DNA of 64,000 bases, taken from the NCBI GenBank assembly GCA_026004015.1, contig BPIH01000003.1:62001-126000 (forward strand). Reading direction: 5' to 3'. Below are positions 33,505-42,593 of the stretch, piece by piece (positions within the stretch are counted from its first letter, which is position 1; every line of letters begins with the position of its first letter). A program made the position numbers and the translations under genes. The notes beneath the pieces are model-generated. The model made no database searches and was not told the origin of the DNA. It saw nothing but the letters and a program-made list of their open reading frames with translations. This stretch comes from Chloroflexota bacterium. GTDB taxonomy: Bacteria > Chloroflexota > Limnocylindria > Limnocylindrales > CSP1-4.

Positions 33505-35205
33505 GCCTGCTCCTCCTCCCGGGGCGGGGCCGACGACGTGGTCGGCGGCGGCGACGCTGGCGGGGGCCGACGACGTGGTCGGCGACGGCGAGCCGACCTC
33601 GCCCGAGTCGGTCACTGCGGCGCTCGCTCCGGCGACCGCCACCCCGTGGGCGCGGGCGATCTCGGCGACGGCCGCCTTGAAGGCGCGGCCCCGGTCGGCG
33701 TAGTCGACGAACATGTCGAAGGAGGCAGCCGCCGGGCTGAGGAGGACCGTCGCCTCCCCGCCCCTCGACTCCTCGCGGGCGGCCCGGGCGATGCCGTCGG
33801 CCCGCCGGACGGCGGTCGGCAGATCGGGGGCTCGCTCGACCCGGGCGAGGCCGGCGGCCCGGAAGAGGGCCTCGAGCTGAGGAGCGCTCTCGCCGATGAG
33901 GACGGCGCCGACGGCCCGCTCGGCGACGACCGGTCCGAGGGGCGACAGGTCGACGCCCTTGTCGCGGCCGCCGGCGATGAGGACGATGGGCGGCTCGAAG
34001 GCGCGGAGGGCGGCCACGACGGCGTCGGGCTGGGTGCCCTGGGAGTCGTTCACGAAGCGGACCCCGTCGACGACGGCCACGACCTCGAGGCGGTGCTCGA
34101 CCCCGGCGAAACCGGCGACGGCCCGTCGGATGGCGTCGGGGGCGAGGCCGAAGAGGAGCCCGACGGCGACGGCAGCGAGGGCGTTCGAAACGTTGTGGGC
34201 GCCCGGTAGACGGAGCTCGCCGAGGGGGAGGATCCGGCCGCCCGGCCCACCCGTCGCCACCCCGCCGCCGACGAGGGGGAGCCGCTCGACCCCGGCCGCG
34301 ACGATCCAGTCGTCGACGACGCCGACGCCGCCCGGGATCGGAACGCTCCGGCGGTACATGACCGTCGGGGCGCCGCCGAGACCGGCCAGAGCGGCCGTGA
34401 CCGGATCCTCGGCGTTGAGGACGAGGGCCCCCGTCGGATCGACGAGCTCGGCCAACCGCCGCTTGACCCGTCGGTAGGCCTCGACCGAGCCGTGCCGGTC
34501 GAGGTGATCGGCGGTGACGTTCGTGTAGACGGCGACCGTCGTTCCCCGGGACAGGGTCGGCAACTGGAGCTCGGAGATCTCGACGACGACCCGGTCGTCG
34601 GGGCTGAGCGCGAGGAGCTCCTCGACGAGGGGTCGCCCGATGTTCCCGCCGAGGACGACCCGGTGGCTCGGGTCGGCGGCGAGGACGGCGGCGATGAGGG
34701 CGGCGGTCGTCGTCTTGCCCTTCGTCCCCGTCACGCCGACCGTCGGGGCCGGGCAGAGGCGAAGGAAGAGATCGAGCTCGGAGACGAAGGCAGGCGCCGT
34801 CGGATCCCCTGCCGCCCGCCGCCGAACGAGCTCGCCGAGGGCGGCCCGGAGGCGCGGCTCGGCGGTTGGGAAGTCGGGCTGGATGGAGGGCGAGGTCGCC
34901 ACGAGGGCCGCCCCCTGCCAGGTGCTCGCCGGATCGACGTCGGGGCCGAGGCGGAGGGTGAGCGGTCGGTCGCCGAGGGCCTCGATGGCCGGTCCGAGCT
35001 CGGCGGCCGGACGGCGGTCGTAGACGGTGACCCGGGCCCCCAGGGCCGAGAAGAAGCGGGCCAGGGCGAGGCCGCTCCGGGCGAGACCGAGGACGGTGAC
35101 CGGACGCCCCTCGAGGAGCCCGGCTCGAAGGTCGGCCAGGGTCAGCCGATCGGGGTCGATGGGCGGGGCGCTTACGGCTCGGCGGTCCGTCGTCGGCGTC
35201 GTCAT
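33505..35205 (-). CDS. murD: UDP-N-acetylmuramoylalanine--D-glutamate ligase; no stop before ftsW
   Basis: VTVLGLARSGLALARFFSALGARVTVYDRRP...PTVGVTGTKGKTTTAALIAAVLA...VLGGNIGRPLVEELL...VNDSQGTQPDAVVAALRAFEPPIVLIAGGRDKG; tail GSPSPTTSSAPASVAAADHVVGPAPGGGAG reads into MTSATTRLSQ of FtsW. Confidence 0.95.
33526..33584. repeat. 22-bp direct repeat (period 37 bp) at the murD/ftsW junction
   Basis: GGGGCCGACGACGTGGTCGGCG at 33526-33547 and 33563-33584. Confidence 0.95.
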
Positions 35206-35221
35206 CGGCGTCTCGTCGACC

Positions 35222-36223
35222 TCAGCGGAGGGCATCGATGGAGGCCAGGAAGAGGGTCACCCCGAGGAGCCCGGCCAGGACGGCGACGATCCAGAAGCGG
35301 AGGGTGATCTTCTCCTCGTCCCAACCGGCGAGCTCGAAGTGGTGGTGGAGGGGGCTCATCCGGAAGAGGCGACGGCCGCCGGTGAGCTTGTAGTAGCCGA
35401 CCTGGAGGATGACCGAGGCCGTCTCGATGACGAAGACGAAACCGATCAAGGGGAGGACGAGGAGCTGGCCGGTGATGATGGCGATGACGGCCAGGGTCGC
35501 CCCGAGCGAGAGGGATCCCGAATCGCCCATGAAGATCTGGGCCGGGTGGACGTTGAACCAGAGGAAACCGAGGAGGGCACCGATGAGGATGGCGCAGAGG
35601 AAGGCGACGTTCGGCTGGTTGCCGATCCCGCCGCCGGGCAGCGGGACGGGGTTCAGGAGGGCGACGATGAGGAAGCAGACGAAGGCGATGACGAGGGTCC
35701 CACCGGCGAGGCCGTCGAGGCCGTCGGTGATGTTCACCCCGTTGCTGGCGGCGACGATGGCGAAGGCGGCGAACAGGACCCAGGCCGTGGGATCGATGAC
35801 GACGTCGCCGACGAAGGGGACCCGGAAGCCGGTCAGACCGTAGGTCTGCTGGATCTGCCAGGCGAAGAAGAGGGCGAAGACGCTCTGCCAGAGGAGCTTC
35901 TGGCGGGCCCGGATCCCCTCCCCCGTCCGGGCGTTGAGGATGTCGTCGACGGCCCCGAGGACGCCGACGATGGCGAGGGCCGCCAGGGGCGGGATGATGC
36001 CGCCCTCGACCCGGCCGAGGAGGAGGTAGAGGGCGAGGGCGACGCCGATGACGAGGAGGCCGCCGAGGGTCGGCGTGCCTTCCTTGACGAGGTGGCTCTC
36101 GGGACCCTCGAGCCGGATCTGCTTGCCGAAGCCGAGGTAGCGGAGGAGGCGGATGTAGGGCGGCATGAGGATGACGACGAGGGCGAAGGCGAGGAGGAGG
36201 CCCTGGATGAGCTCGATGGTCAC
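35222..36223 (-). CDS. mraY: Phospho-N-acetylmuramoyl-pentapeptide transferase
   Basis: 333 aa; PTLGGLLVIGVALALYLLL...NGVNITDGLDGLAGG...FMGDSGSLSLGATLAVIAIITGQ...MSPLHHHFELAGWDEEKI. Confidence 0.97.
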   Translation of the reverse strand: MTIELIQGLLLAFALVVILMPPYIRLLRYLGFGKQIRLEGPESHLVKEGTPTLGGLLVIGVALALYLLLGRVEGGIIPPLAALAIVGVLGAVDDILNARTGEGIRARQKLLWQSVFALFFAWQIQQTYGLTGFRVPFVGDVVIDPTAWVLFAAFAIVAASNGVNITDGLDGLAGGTLVIAFVCFLIVALLNPVPLPGGGIGNQPNVAFLCAILIGALLGFLWFNVHPAQIFMGDSGSLSLGATLAVIAIITGQLLVLPLIGFVFVIETASVILQVGYYKLTGGRRLFRMSPLHHHFELAGWDEEKITLRFWIVAVLAGLLGVTLFLASIDALR

Positions 36224-37818
36224 CGTCGACCTCCGGCGGGGTCTTCGCTCCCGGGGCCGGCGAGGGCCGCGGCGAGCTCGGCGACGAGGGCATCGAGGGC
36301 GATGCCCCGGGAGGCCTTGACGAGGACGACGTCCCCCGGCCGGAGGAGGTCGAGGAGGACGGAACGGGCCGCCTCGCGGTCGGCCACGGTCGTCAGCCGC
36401 TCGGGCGACAGGCCGGCCGCCAGGGCGCCTTCGGTGATCCCTCGGGCGCCGTCGCCGACGACGACGAGGTGGTCGACGACGGCGGCCGCGGCCACCCCGA
36501 CGCTCCGGTGACCGCGATCGTGGGCCGGGCCGAGCTCGAGCATCTCGCCGAGGACCGCGATCCGTCGCCCCGGCAGGCCGGCCAGAAGGTCGAGGGCCGC
36601 CCGGACCGAGCCCGGCGAGGCGTTGTACGCGTCGTCGACGAGGGCGACGCCGCCGGCCCGGACGATGGTGCCCCGGTGCTCGACGGACCAGCCGCCAGCG
36701 AGGCCGGCCGCGATCTCGTCGATCTCGAGGCCGAGGGCCGAGGCGACGGCCGCCGCCGCCAAGGCGTTGTGGACGCCGAGGCGGCCGAGCACCGGCAGGC
36801 GGACCGGGGCGGCCAGCCCGTCGACGACGAGCTCGAAGGCCATCCCCTCGAAGCCGAGCGGGCGAACCGCCCGGGCCGTCACGTCGGCTTCCGGAGCGAA
36901 GCCGTAGGTGCGGATCGCCGCCGCCGTCCGCTTCCGCATCCGGGCGACCCGTTCGTCGTCGGCGTTGAGGATCGCCAGGCCCCCCTCGGCCGCCGGGGGG
37001 AGAGCCTCGACGAGCTCGGCCTTCGCCGCTTCGATGGCGTCGAGGGAACCGATCCGCGACAGGTGGACCTCCTGGACCGCCGTGACGACCCCAAGACGGG
37101 GCCGGGCGATGCGAGCCAGATCGGCGATCTCCCCGCCGACGTACATCCCCATCTCGAGGACGGCGACCTCGTGCTCGGCGTCGAGGTCGAGGACGGTGAG
37201 CGGAAGGCCGATCTCGTTGTTCAGGTTGCCCGGGTTCTTCAGGGTTCGGAAGCGACGGGCGAGGACCGTCGCGATGGCCTCCTTCGTCGAGGTCTTGGCG
37301 ATGCTGCCCGTGACGCCGACGACGACGGGCTCGAAGCGACGCCGCCAGGCCGCTGCCAGGGCGTGGAGGGCGGGCAGGGTCTCGGGGACGGCGCAGATCG
37401 TCGCCGAGGCCGCCGCGGCGGCCTCCAGATCCGTCGGCGCGAGGGGCCAGTCGGCCCGGACGAGAAGGGCCGCGGCACCCCTCGCCAGCGCCTCGCCGAG
37501 GAAGCGGTGGCCGTCGGTCCGCTCGCCGGGCAGGGCGACGAAGAGCCGCCCGGGCGTGACGAGGCGCGAATCGACGGCGGCACCCCGGATCGGCCGTCGA
37601 CCACGGAGGACGAGCCGGCCGCCGACGATGGCGGCCAGTTCGTCGGGATCGAAGGCCGAACGCCGGAGGGGCTCGGCCCGGGGAGCGAGGTCCACGGCCT
37701 CCAGTGTCGCATACCCGTCCCGGCGCGACGGCCGGCGGGCCCCGACCGAGAGCCCCGCGCCGACGTCGGCGACCCGGACCGGGTCGACCGCCGGAGCGGG
37801 GTCAGCCGCCGGAGCCAT
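36220..37818 (-). CDS. murF: UDP-N-acetylmuramoyl-tripeptide--D-alanyl-D-alanine ligase
   Basis: VVVGVTGSIAKTSTKEAIATVLARRFRTLKNPGNLNNEIGLPLTVLDL...VALVDDAYNASPGSVRAALDLLAGLPGRRIAVLGEMLELG. Confidence 0.95.
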   Translation of the reverse strand: MAPAADPAPAVDPVRVADVGAGLSVGARRPSRRDGYATLEAVDLAPRAEPLRRSAFDPDELAAIVGGRLVLRGRRPIRGAAVDSRLVTPGRLFVALPGERTDGHRFLGEALARGAAALLVRADWPLAPTDLEAAAAASATICAVPETLPALHALAAAWRRRFEPVVVGVTGSIAKTSTKEAIATVLARRFRTLKNPGNLNNEIGLPLTVLDLDAEHEVAVLEMGMYVGGEIADLARIARPRLGVVTAVQEVHLSRIGSLDAIEAAKAELVEALPPAAEGGLAILNADDERVARMRKRTAAAIRTYGFAPEADVTARAVRPLGFEGMAFELVVDGLAAPVRLPVLGRLGVHNALAAAAVASALGLEIDEIAAGLAGGWSVEHRGTIVRAGGVALVDDAYNASPGSVRAALDLLAGLPGRRIAVLGEMLELGPAHDRGHRSVGVAAAAVVDHLVVVGDGARGITEGALAAGLSPERLTTVADREAARSVLLDLLRPGDVVLVKASRGIALDALVAELAAALAGPGSEDPAGGRR

Positions 37819-39643
37819 CGCCCGCGCCGCTCCCGCCCGGTACGGCCGTGCGGCCGCCGAGGTCGAGGATCGTCATGGCGTCGGTGGCCACCCGCCGGAA
37901 GAGCTCGAAGGACATGACCGGCATCTCGAGGTGCCCGACCTTGATGACCGTCGGTCGGGCCCGGGCGATCCGGACGGCGACGATGAGCTCGGGCTCGCTC
38001 CGGCCGATGTAGCCGACGAAGCTGTAGTTGTAGACGTCGGGGAGCCAGCCCCCCGCCCCGTCGTTCAGGCTCGCGTCCCAGATCTGGGCCGTGCCGGTCT
38101 TGCCGCCGACGACGTAGCCCGGGACGAGGGTCCGATTCCGGTAGAAGGGAACCTCCTCGACGACGTGGGCCATGAGCCGGACGAGCTCGTCGCGGAGGGT
38201 CGGCTCGACGAGGTCGCTCGCTCGCGGGGTCGGGATCACCTCCTGGTCGCCGACGGCGGCCACGACGTGGGGCGTGACGAGGATCCCGCCGTTGACCATG
38301 GCCGCGTAGGCGGTCGCCAGCTGGATGAGGGTCACCGCCACCCCCTGGCCGAAGGAGGCGTTCGCCAGGTCGATCTCCCGCCAGGTCGAGATCCGCGGGT
38401 CTCGGGCGAGCCCCACCACCTCGCCGGCCACGTCGATGCCCGTCGGCGAACCGATCCCAAAGCTCGTCCAGGTGTCGTAGAGGGCGACGGCGGCGTCGCG
38501 GACCGTGGGACCGAGGAGGAGGGCGACCCGAGCCGCCCCGACGTTCCGCGAGTAGGCGATGACGTCCTGGAAGGGGATCCGGCCCATCCCCTTCTTGTCG
38601 GCGTTGGCGACCGAGGTCCGGCCACCGTCGAGGGTGAGGGAGGCCGTGTCCCGGATCGGCGTTTCGAGATCGACGACCCCCCGGCCGAGGGCGGCGACGG
38701 CGGTGAACATCTTCATCACGGAGCCCGGCTCGTAGACCTGGGCGACGACGGGATCGACGAACCGGGCCGGATCGCTCGCCGCGACCTCGGCGAAGGCGTT
38801 GGCGTCGTAGGCCGGGACCGAGGCCGAGGCGTAGATCGCCCCCGTCGCCGGGTCCATGACGACGGCCGAGACGCTCGCCGCCCGATCGGCGACCCAGGCG
38901 GCGAGGACCTCCTGCTCCACGGCGAGCTGGAGGCCGGCGTCGACGGTCAGCCGCAGGTCGAGGGCCGGCGTGCCCGGATCGACGACCCGAGCCGTGTCGG
39001 GGATCGGCCGGGACGACGCGTCCTGCTGGGCGACGACGACCCTGGGCGCCCCGGCGAGGACGTCCTGGTACCGCTGCTCGACCCCGTACTGCCCGACTCC
39101 GTCGCGGTTGACGAAGCCGAGGAGCTGGGAGGCGAGGGAGGTCTCGGGCGCGCCGCCCGGTTGGGGGTAGACCCGGGCCGGCGTCGGTTCGAGGCTGACG
39201 GCGCGCAGGCGCCCGGCCGTCATCGCCTCCCGGAGCCGTCCGGCCGTCGTCTCGTCGACGTCGCGGGCGACGACGACGTACGGGCGCCCCGTCGCCAGTC
39301 GCTCGGCGAGGGTCGAGCGAGCGGTCGCGTCGAGGTCGAGGAGGTCGCCGAGGCGATCGACGAGGGTCGCCCGCCCCTCGACCGTCAGCCGGTCGGCGGC
39401 GACGGCGACGGTGTAGCGATCGACGGTCGTGGCCAGGACCACCGTCCCGCTCCGGTCGAAGATCTCGCCCCGGCGGGGCGGCTCCTCGATCCGGATCGTC
39501 GTCTGAGCCCGGGCCTGGGCGGCCAGGGTCCCGCCTTCGACGAGCTGCCAGTAGCCGAGGCGCGCCACGAGGCTCGCCGCGAGGACGACGAGGACGGCGA
39601 GGACGACGAGGTGGCGGAGGCGGGAATCGGTCCGGCCGAGCAT
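37802..39643 (-). CDS. ftsI: Penicillin-binding protein 2 / FtsI-like transpeptidase
   Basis: 613 aa; RGEIFDRSGTVVLATTVDRYTV, YEPGSVMKMFTAVAAL (SxxK), SRN, VGGKTGTAQIW (KTG). Confidence 0.93.
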   Translation of the reverse strand: MLGRTDSRLRHLVVLAVLVVLAASLVARLGYWQLVEGGTLAAQARAQTTIRIEEPPRRGEIFDRSGTVVLATTVDRYTVAVAADRLTVEGRATLVDRLGDLLDLDATARSTLAERLATGRPYVVVARDVDETTAGRLREAMTAGRLRAVSLEPTPARVYPQPGGAPETSLASQLLGFVNRDGVGQYGVEQRYQDVLAGAPRVVVAQQDASSRPIPDTARVVDPGTPALDLRLTVDAGLQLAVEQEVLAAWVADRAASVSAVVMDPATGAIYASASVPAYDANAFAEVAASDPARFVDPVVAQVYEPGSVMKMFTAVAALGRGVVDLETPIRDTASLTLDGGRTSVANADKKGMGRIPFQDVIAYSRNVGAARVALLLGPTVRDAAVALYDTWTSFGIGSPTGIDVAGEVVGLARDPRISTWREIDLANASFGQGVAVTLIQLATAYAAMVNGGILVTPHVVAAVGDQEVIPTPRASDLVEPTLRDELVRLMAHVVEEVPFYRNRTLVPGYVVGGKTGTAQIWDASLNDGAGGWLPDVYNYSFVGYIGRSEPELIVAVRIARARPTVIKVGHLEMPVMSFELFRRVATDAMTILDLGGRTAVPGGSGAGDGSGG

Positions 39644-39664
39644 CGACGGCGAGGTCGGCTGGCT

Positions 39665-40045
39665 TCAGCGGGCCGGCAGGACGATGGGGTCGCCGAGGGG
39701 GACGAGGCCGAGATCGATCGCCTGCTTGCGGACCGCCGGCTCGCGGCCGAGACGGTTGAGGTCGGACCGGAGGTCCCGGGCCCGGGCATCGAGCTGCTCG
39801 AGCTCGGTGGCGAAGCGTTCGGCTTCGTAGCCGGTAGCGGCCACCCGAACCGTCTGGGAGAGGGAGAAGAAGGCGAGGAGGAAGCCGACGACGATCGCCC
39901 CGAGGAGGAGGCCGAGCCGCTGCGGGCGCCGGCGGGCTCGAACGGCCCCCCGCAGCCGTCGCCGCGGGACGGCACCGGCGCCGACGGCCGGACGCCGAGG
40001 CAGGAGGAGGCCGGGTCGGGGACGCGCCCCTTCGTAGACGGCCAT
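39665..40045 (-). CDS. FtsL/septum formation initiator-like protein
   Basis: 126 aa; one TM (LGLLLGAIVVGFLLAFFSLSQTVRVAATGYEAERFATELEQLDARARDLRSDLNRLG); located between rsmH and ftsI. Confidence 0.7.
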   Translation of the reverse strand: MAVYEGARPRPGLLLPRRPAVGAGAVPRRRLRGAVRARRRPQRLGLLLGAIVVGFLLAFFSLSQTVRVAATGYEAERFATELEQLDARARDLRSDLNRLGREPAVRKQAIDLGLVPLGDPIVLPAR

Positions 40046-40263
40046 CAGTCGGCCACCGGGGTCCCGACGGCCTCGTGGCCGACGGCCCAGACGGGCAGCC
40101 CGAAGGCGTCGCCGATCGGCGCGAGGCCGCCTTTCCAGGCATCCCCGGCGACGGCGAACCAGCGCTCGAGGTCCTCCCCCCGGCGTCGACTCCGGCGTTC
40201 GTGGAGCTCGTGCTGGCGCGGGCCGTAGGCCCGGCGACGGCGAGCCTGGTGACGCTTGGCCAT
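40045..40263 (-). CDS. Small basic hypothetical protein in the dcw cluster
   Basis: 72 aa MAKRHQARRRRAYGPRQHELHERRSRRRGEDLERWFAVAGDAWKGGLAPIGDAFGLPVWAVGHEAVGTPVAD; abuts the ftsL-like gene start. Confidence 0.5.
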   Translation of the reverse strand: MAKRHQARRRRAYGPRQHELHERRSRRRGEDLERWFAVAGDAWKGGLAPIGDAFGLPVWAVGHEAVGTPVAD

Positions 40264-40342
40264 CGTGCTGCTCCTCCCGTATGTCGCCCCGTCCCGGCCG
40301 CCCGCCGGCCGGGTCGTGGCAGGTGCTCTTGCTGGGCGTCCG

Positions 40343-41290
40343 CTAGGCGGCGAGGCGTTCGGCGGCCCGAAGGCGGGCGCTTCGGGCTCGGGGGTTCGTG
40401 AGGACTTCGACGGAGCCGGGACGAAGGGGGCGTCGGGTCAGCGGCCGAAGGCGCGGCCGGCGACCGCAGACGCAGACCGGCGCCTCCGACGGGCAGGTGC
40501 AACCGCGCCGTTCGGCGGCGATGAAGCGCTTGACGATCCGGTCCTCGAGGGAGTGGTAGGAGAGGACGACGAGCCGACCGCCGGGTCGGAGGAGATCGAC
40601 GGCGGCGACGAGCCCCTCCCGGAGCGCCTCGAGCTCGTCGTTGACGGCGATCCGGAGGGCCTGGAAGACGCGGGTCGCCGGGTGGATCCGGCGCCGGCCG
40701 CGCACGGGCGCCGGGACGGCCGCCTCGACGAGGGCGGCGAGCTCCTCGGCCCGCTCGATCGGCGCCGTCCGCCTCGCTTCGACGATGGCGCGGGCGATCC
40801 GATCGGCGAAGGGCTCCTCGCCGTAGCGCCGAAAGAGGGTCCGGAGCTCGCGCTGGCCGAGGTTCGCCAGGAGCTCCGCCGCCGGCGCCCCCCGGCTCGG
40901 GTCGAAGCGGAGATCGAGGGGGCCGCCGGTTCGGATCCCGAAGCCGCGGCTCCGGTCGGCGAGCTGATCCGACGACAGCCCGAGATCGAAGAGGCAGCCT
41001 TCGACGGCGGTGAAGCCGGCCTCTGGGGCGACTCGCCCGAGGTCGCGGAAGTTCGCCCGTCGGAGGACGAGGCGATCCTCCGAAGCGAGCGAGGCGGGCC
41101 CGGGTCCGCTCGATGGCGGCCGGGTCGGCGTCGAGGCCGAGGACCCGACCATCGGGGCTACTCGCCTCCAGGATCCGCTCGGTGTGCCCACCGCCACCGA
41201 CGGTGGCGTCGATGTGCCGGCTGCCGGGGACCGGCGCGAGGATTTCGACGACCTCGTTCGCCATGACCGGCAGGTGCCCGTCCGTCACCA
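40343..41290 (-). CDS. rsmH: 16S rRNA (cytosine1402-N4)-methyltransferase (one frameshift)
   Basis: VTDGHLPVMANEVVEILAPVPGSRHIDATVGGGGHTERILEASSPDGRVLGLDADPAAIERTRARLA in one frame; FTAVEGCLFDLGLSSDQLADRSRGF...YHSLEDRIVKRF in another; shift near 41095. Confidence 0.95.
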
Positions 41291-41349
41291 CGGCACCACC
41301 TCCGGTGGTCGGTACCCGAGCGGACCCTGGAAGCGCATCTGGTGGCCCC

Positions 41350-41778
41350 CTAGATCCCAAGCCCTTCGAGCCGATCGGCGAGGGCGGCGGGATCGGTCAG
41401 CTCCCGGCGCACCGCCTCCCAGCGCTCGGGCGCCCAGATCTCGGCGTGATCGCGGGCGCCGAGGACGACGGCCTCGCTCGTCAGCCCCGCCCACTCGCGA
41501 AGGTAGGCGGGCACGAGGACCCGGCCCTGGCGATCGAGCTCCGCCTCGATGGCGCCGCCGAAGAGGAAGCGGGCGAAGGCGCGGGAGCCGGGATCGGCAA
41601 TGGGGAGGGCGGCGACCTTGGCGGCCAGGTCGTCCCAGGCCGGGGCGGGGAAGATCGCCAGACAGCCGTCGATCCAGCGCGAGACGTAGGCGCCGCCCGC
41701 GAGCTGGGCGCGGAAGCGGGCGGGGACGGCGATGCGTCCCTTCTCGTCCACCGAGTGCCGGTACTCGCCGGTGAACAC
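41350..41778 (-). CDS. mraZ: Transcriptional regulator MraZ
   Basis: 142 aa; MFTGEYRHSVDEKGRIAVPARFRAQL...LDRQGRVLVPAYLREWAGL. Confidence 0.96.
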   Translation of the reverse strand: MFTGEYRHSVDEKGRIAVPARFRAQLAGGAYVSRWIDGCLAIFPAPAWDDLAAKVAALPIADPGSRAFARFLFGGAIEAELDRQGRVLVPAYLREWAGLTSEAVVLGARDHAEIWAPERWEAVRRELTDPAALADRLEGLGI

Positions 41779-41836
41779 CTTCGGGTCGTCCTCGTCTGGG
41801 CTGGCGACGGCGCCCTGGCCGCCGGGCTATGGGCGG

Positions 41837-41866
41837 ATGCCCCACTTGGCACCACTTTGTGCCACT
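41837..41866 (-). promoter_or_regulatory. Candidate MraZ operator: three AGTGG boxes at 10-bp spacing
   Basis: Minus strand AGTGGCACAA-AGTGGTGCCA-AGTGGGGCAT; box positions 41862-41866, 41852-41856, 41842-41846. Confidence 0.8.
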
Positions 41867-41873
41867 CGGCTGC

Positions 41874-41901
41874 ATTCTAGTCCCTCAGAGCCGCCCGTCA
41901 A
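41874..41901 (-). promoter_or_regulatory. Sigma70-like promoter of the mraZ/dcw operon
   Basis: Minus strand TTGACG (41896-41901) - 16 nt - TAGAAT (41874-41879). Confidence 0.7.
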
Positions 41902-42251
41902 CCCCCAAATCGGCTCAGTTGGGACCGGCGTCGGGCTCCCTCGGGTTCTCGCGAGCCGGTGGCCGCCCCTTCCGCCCGCCCTCGGCTTCTTCCTTCGTCG
42001 TCGGCGGTCCCGCCGACGGCCCTCCGCCGCTCCTCCCAACAGCCTGCGCCTTCCCACCCGACGGCCTCCGCCGCCCCTTCCAACGGCCTCTGCGGCCATC
42101 CCGCCGCCGCTGCCGACCCCCTCCCGCCGCCGTCACCGACCCCGCCCCTCCCGCTGCCCTCGGCCCGCCCCTCCCATCGCCCTGGGCCCACCCCGGTGTG
42201 CCTCCCACGCACATCCTGGCGGCCACCCGAGCCGTCTGACCCGGCCCGCCT

Positions 42252-42285
42252 GCCGATTCCGTGCGCCTGGGGTCACGGATTCGGC
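42252..42285. repeat. Near-perfect 12-bp inverted repeat (one mismatch, 10-nt loop)
   Basis: GCCGATTCCGTG-cgcctggggt-CACGGATTCGGC. Confidence 0.8.
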
Positions 42286-42593
42286 GGCCGGGGACGCCGG
42301 CGACCGGTCCGACCCTGGAGCCGAGCGTCCGGAGTTCTTCGGCGAGGCCGTCGCGACCGCGCCGCCGGCCTGCCCCCGTGCAGGATGTGCGTCCCACGCA
42401 CGCCGGTGCAGGAACGGTGGCGCGTCAGTCACGGAATCGACGAGGTTGCGAGAGGTCGTCCGCGGGGGAGCGAGAGGTGCTCCGCGGGGCGACGTGCCCG
42501 GGCCCACGGGGAGCGCGGGGGCCGACCGTCAGCGATGGAGCCTGGGGTGGCGGTACGGCCGGACGACCGACGGCCCTGAGCGGAGCGGGCCGA

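Noticed and set aside
36908-40228. 1106-aa plus-strand ORF opposite murF/ftsI/ftsL
   Set aside because: Mirror ORF of well-supported minus-strand genes; low-complexity R/G/D/E-rich translation typical of antisense frames in GC-rich DNA.
37239-41360. 1373-aa minus-strand ORF
   Set aside because: Starts in the true rsmH frame but then runs out of frame through ftsL, ftsI and murF; only its N-terminal rsmH piece is real.
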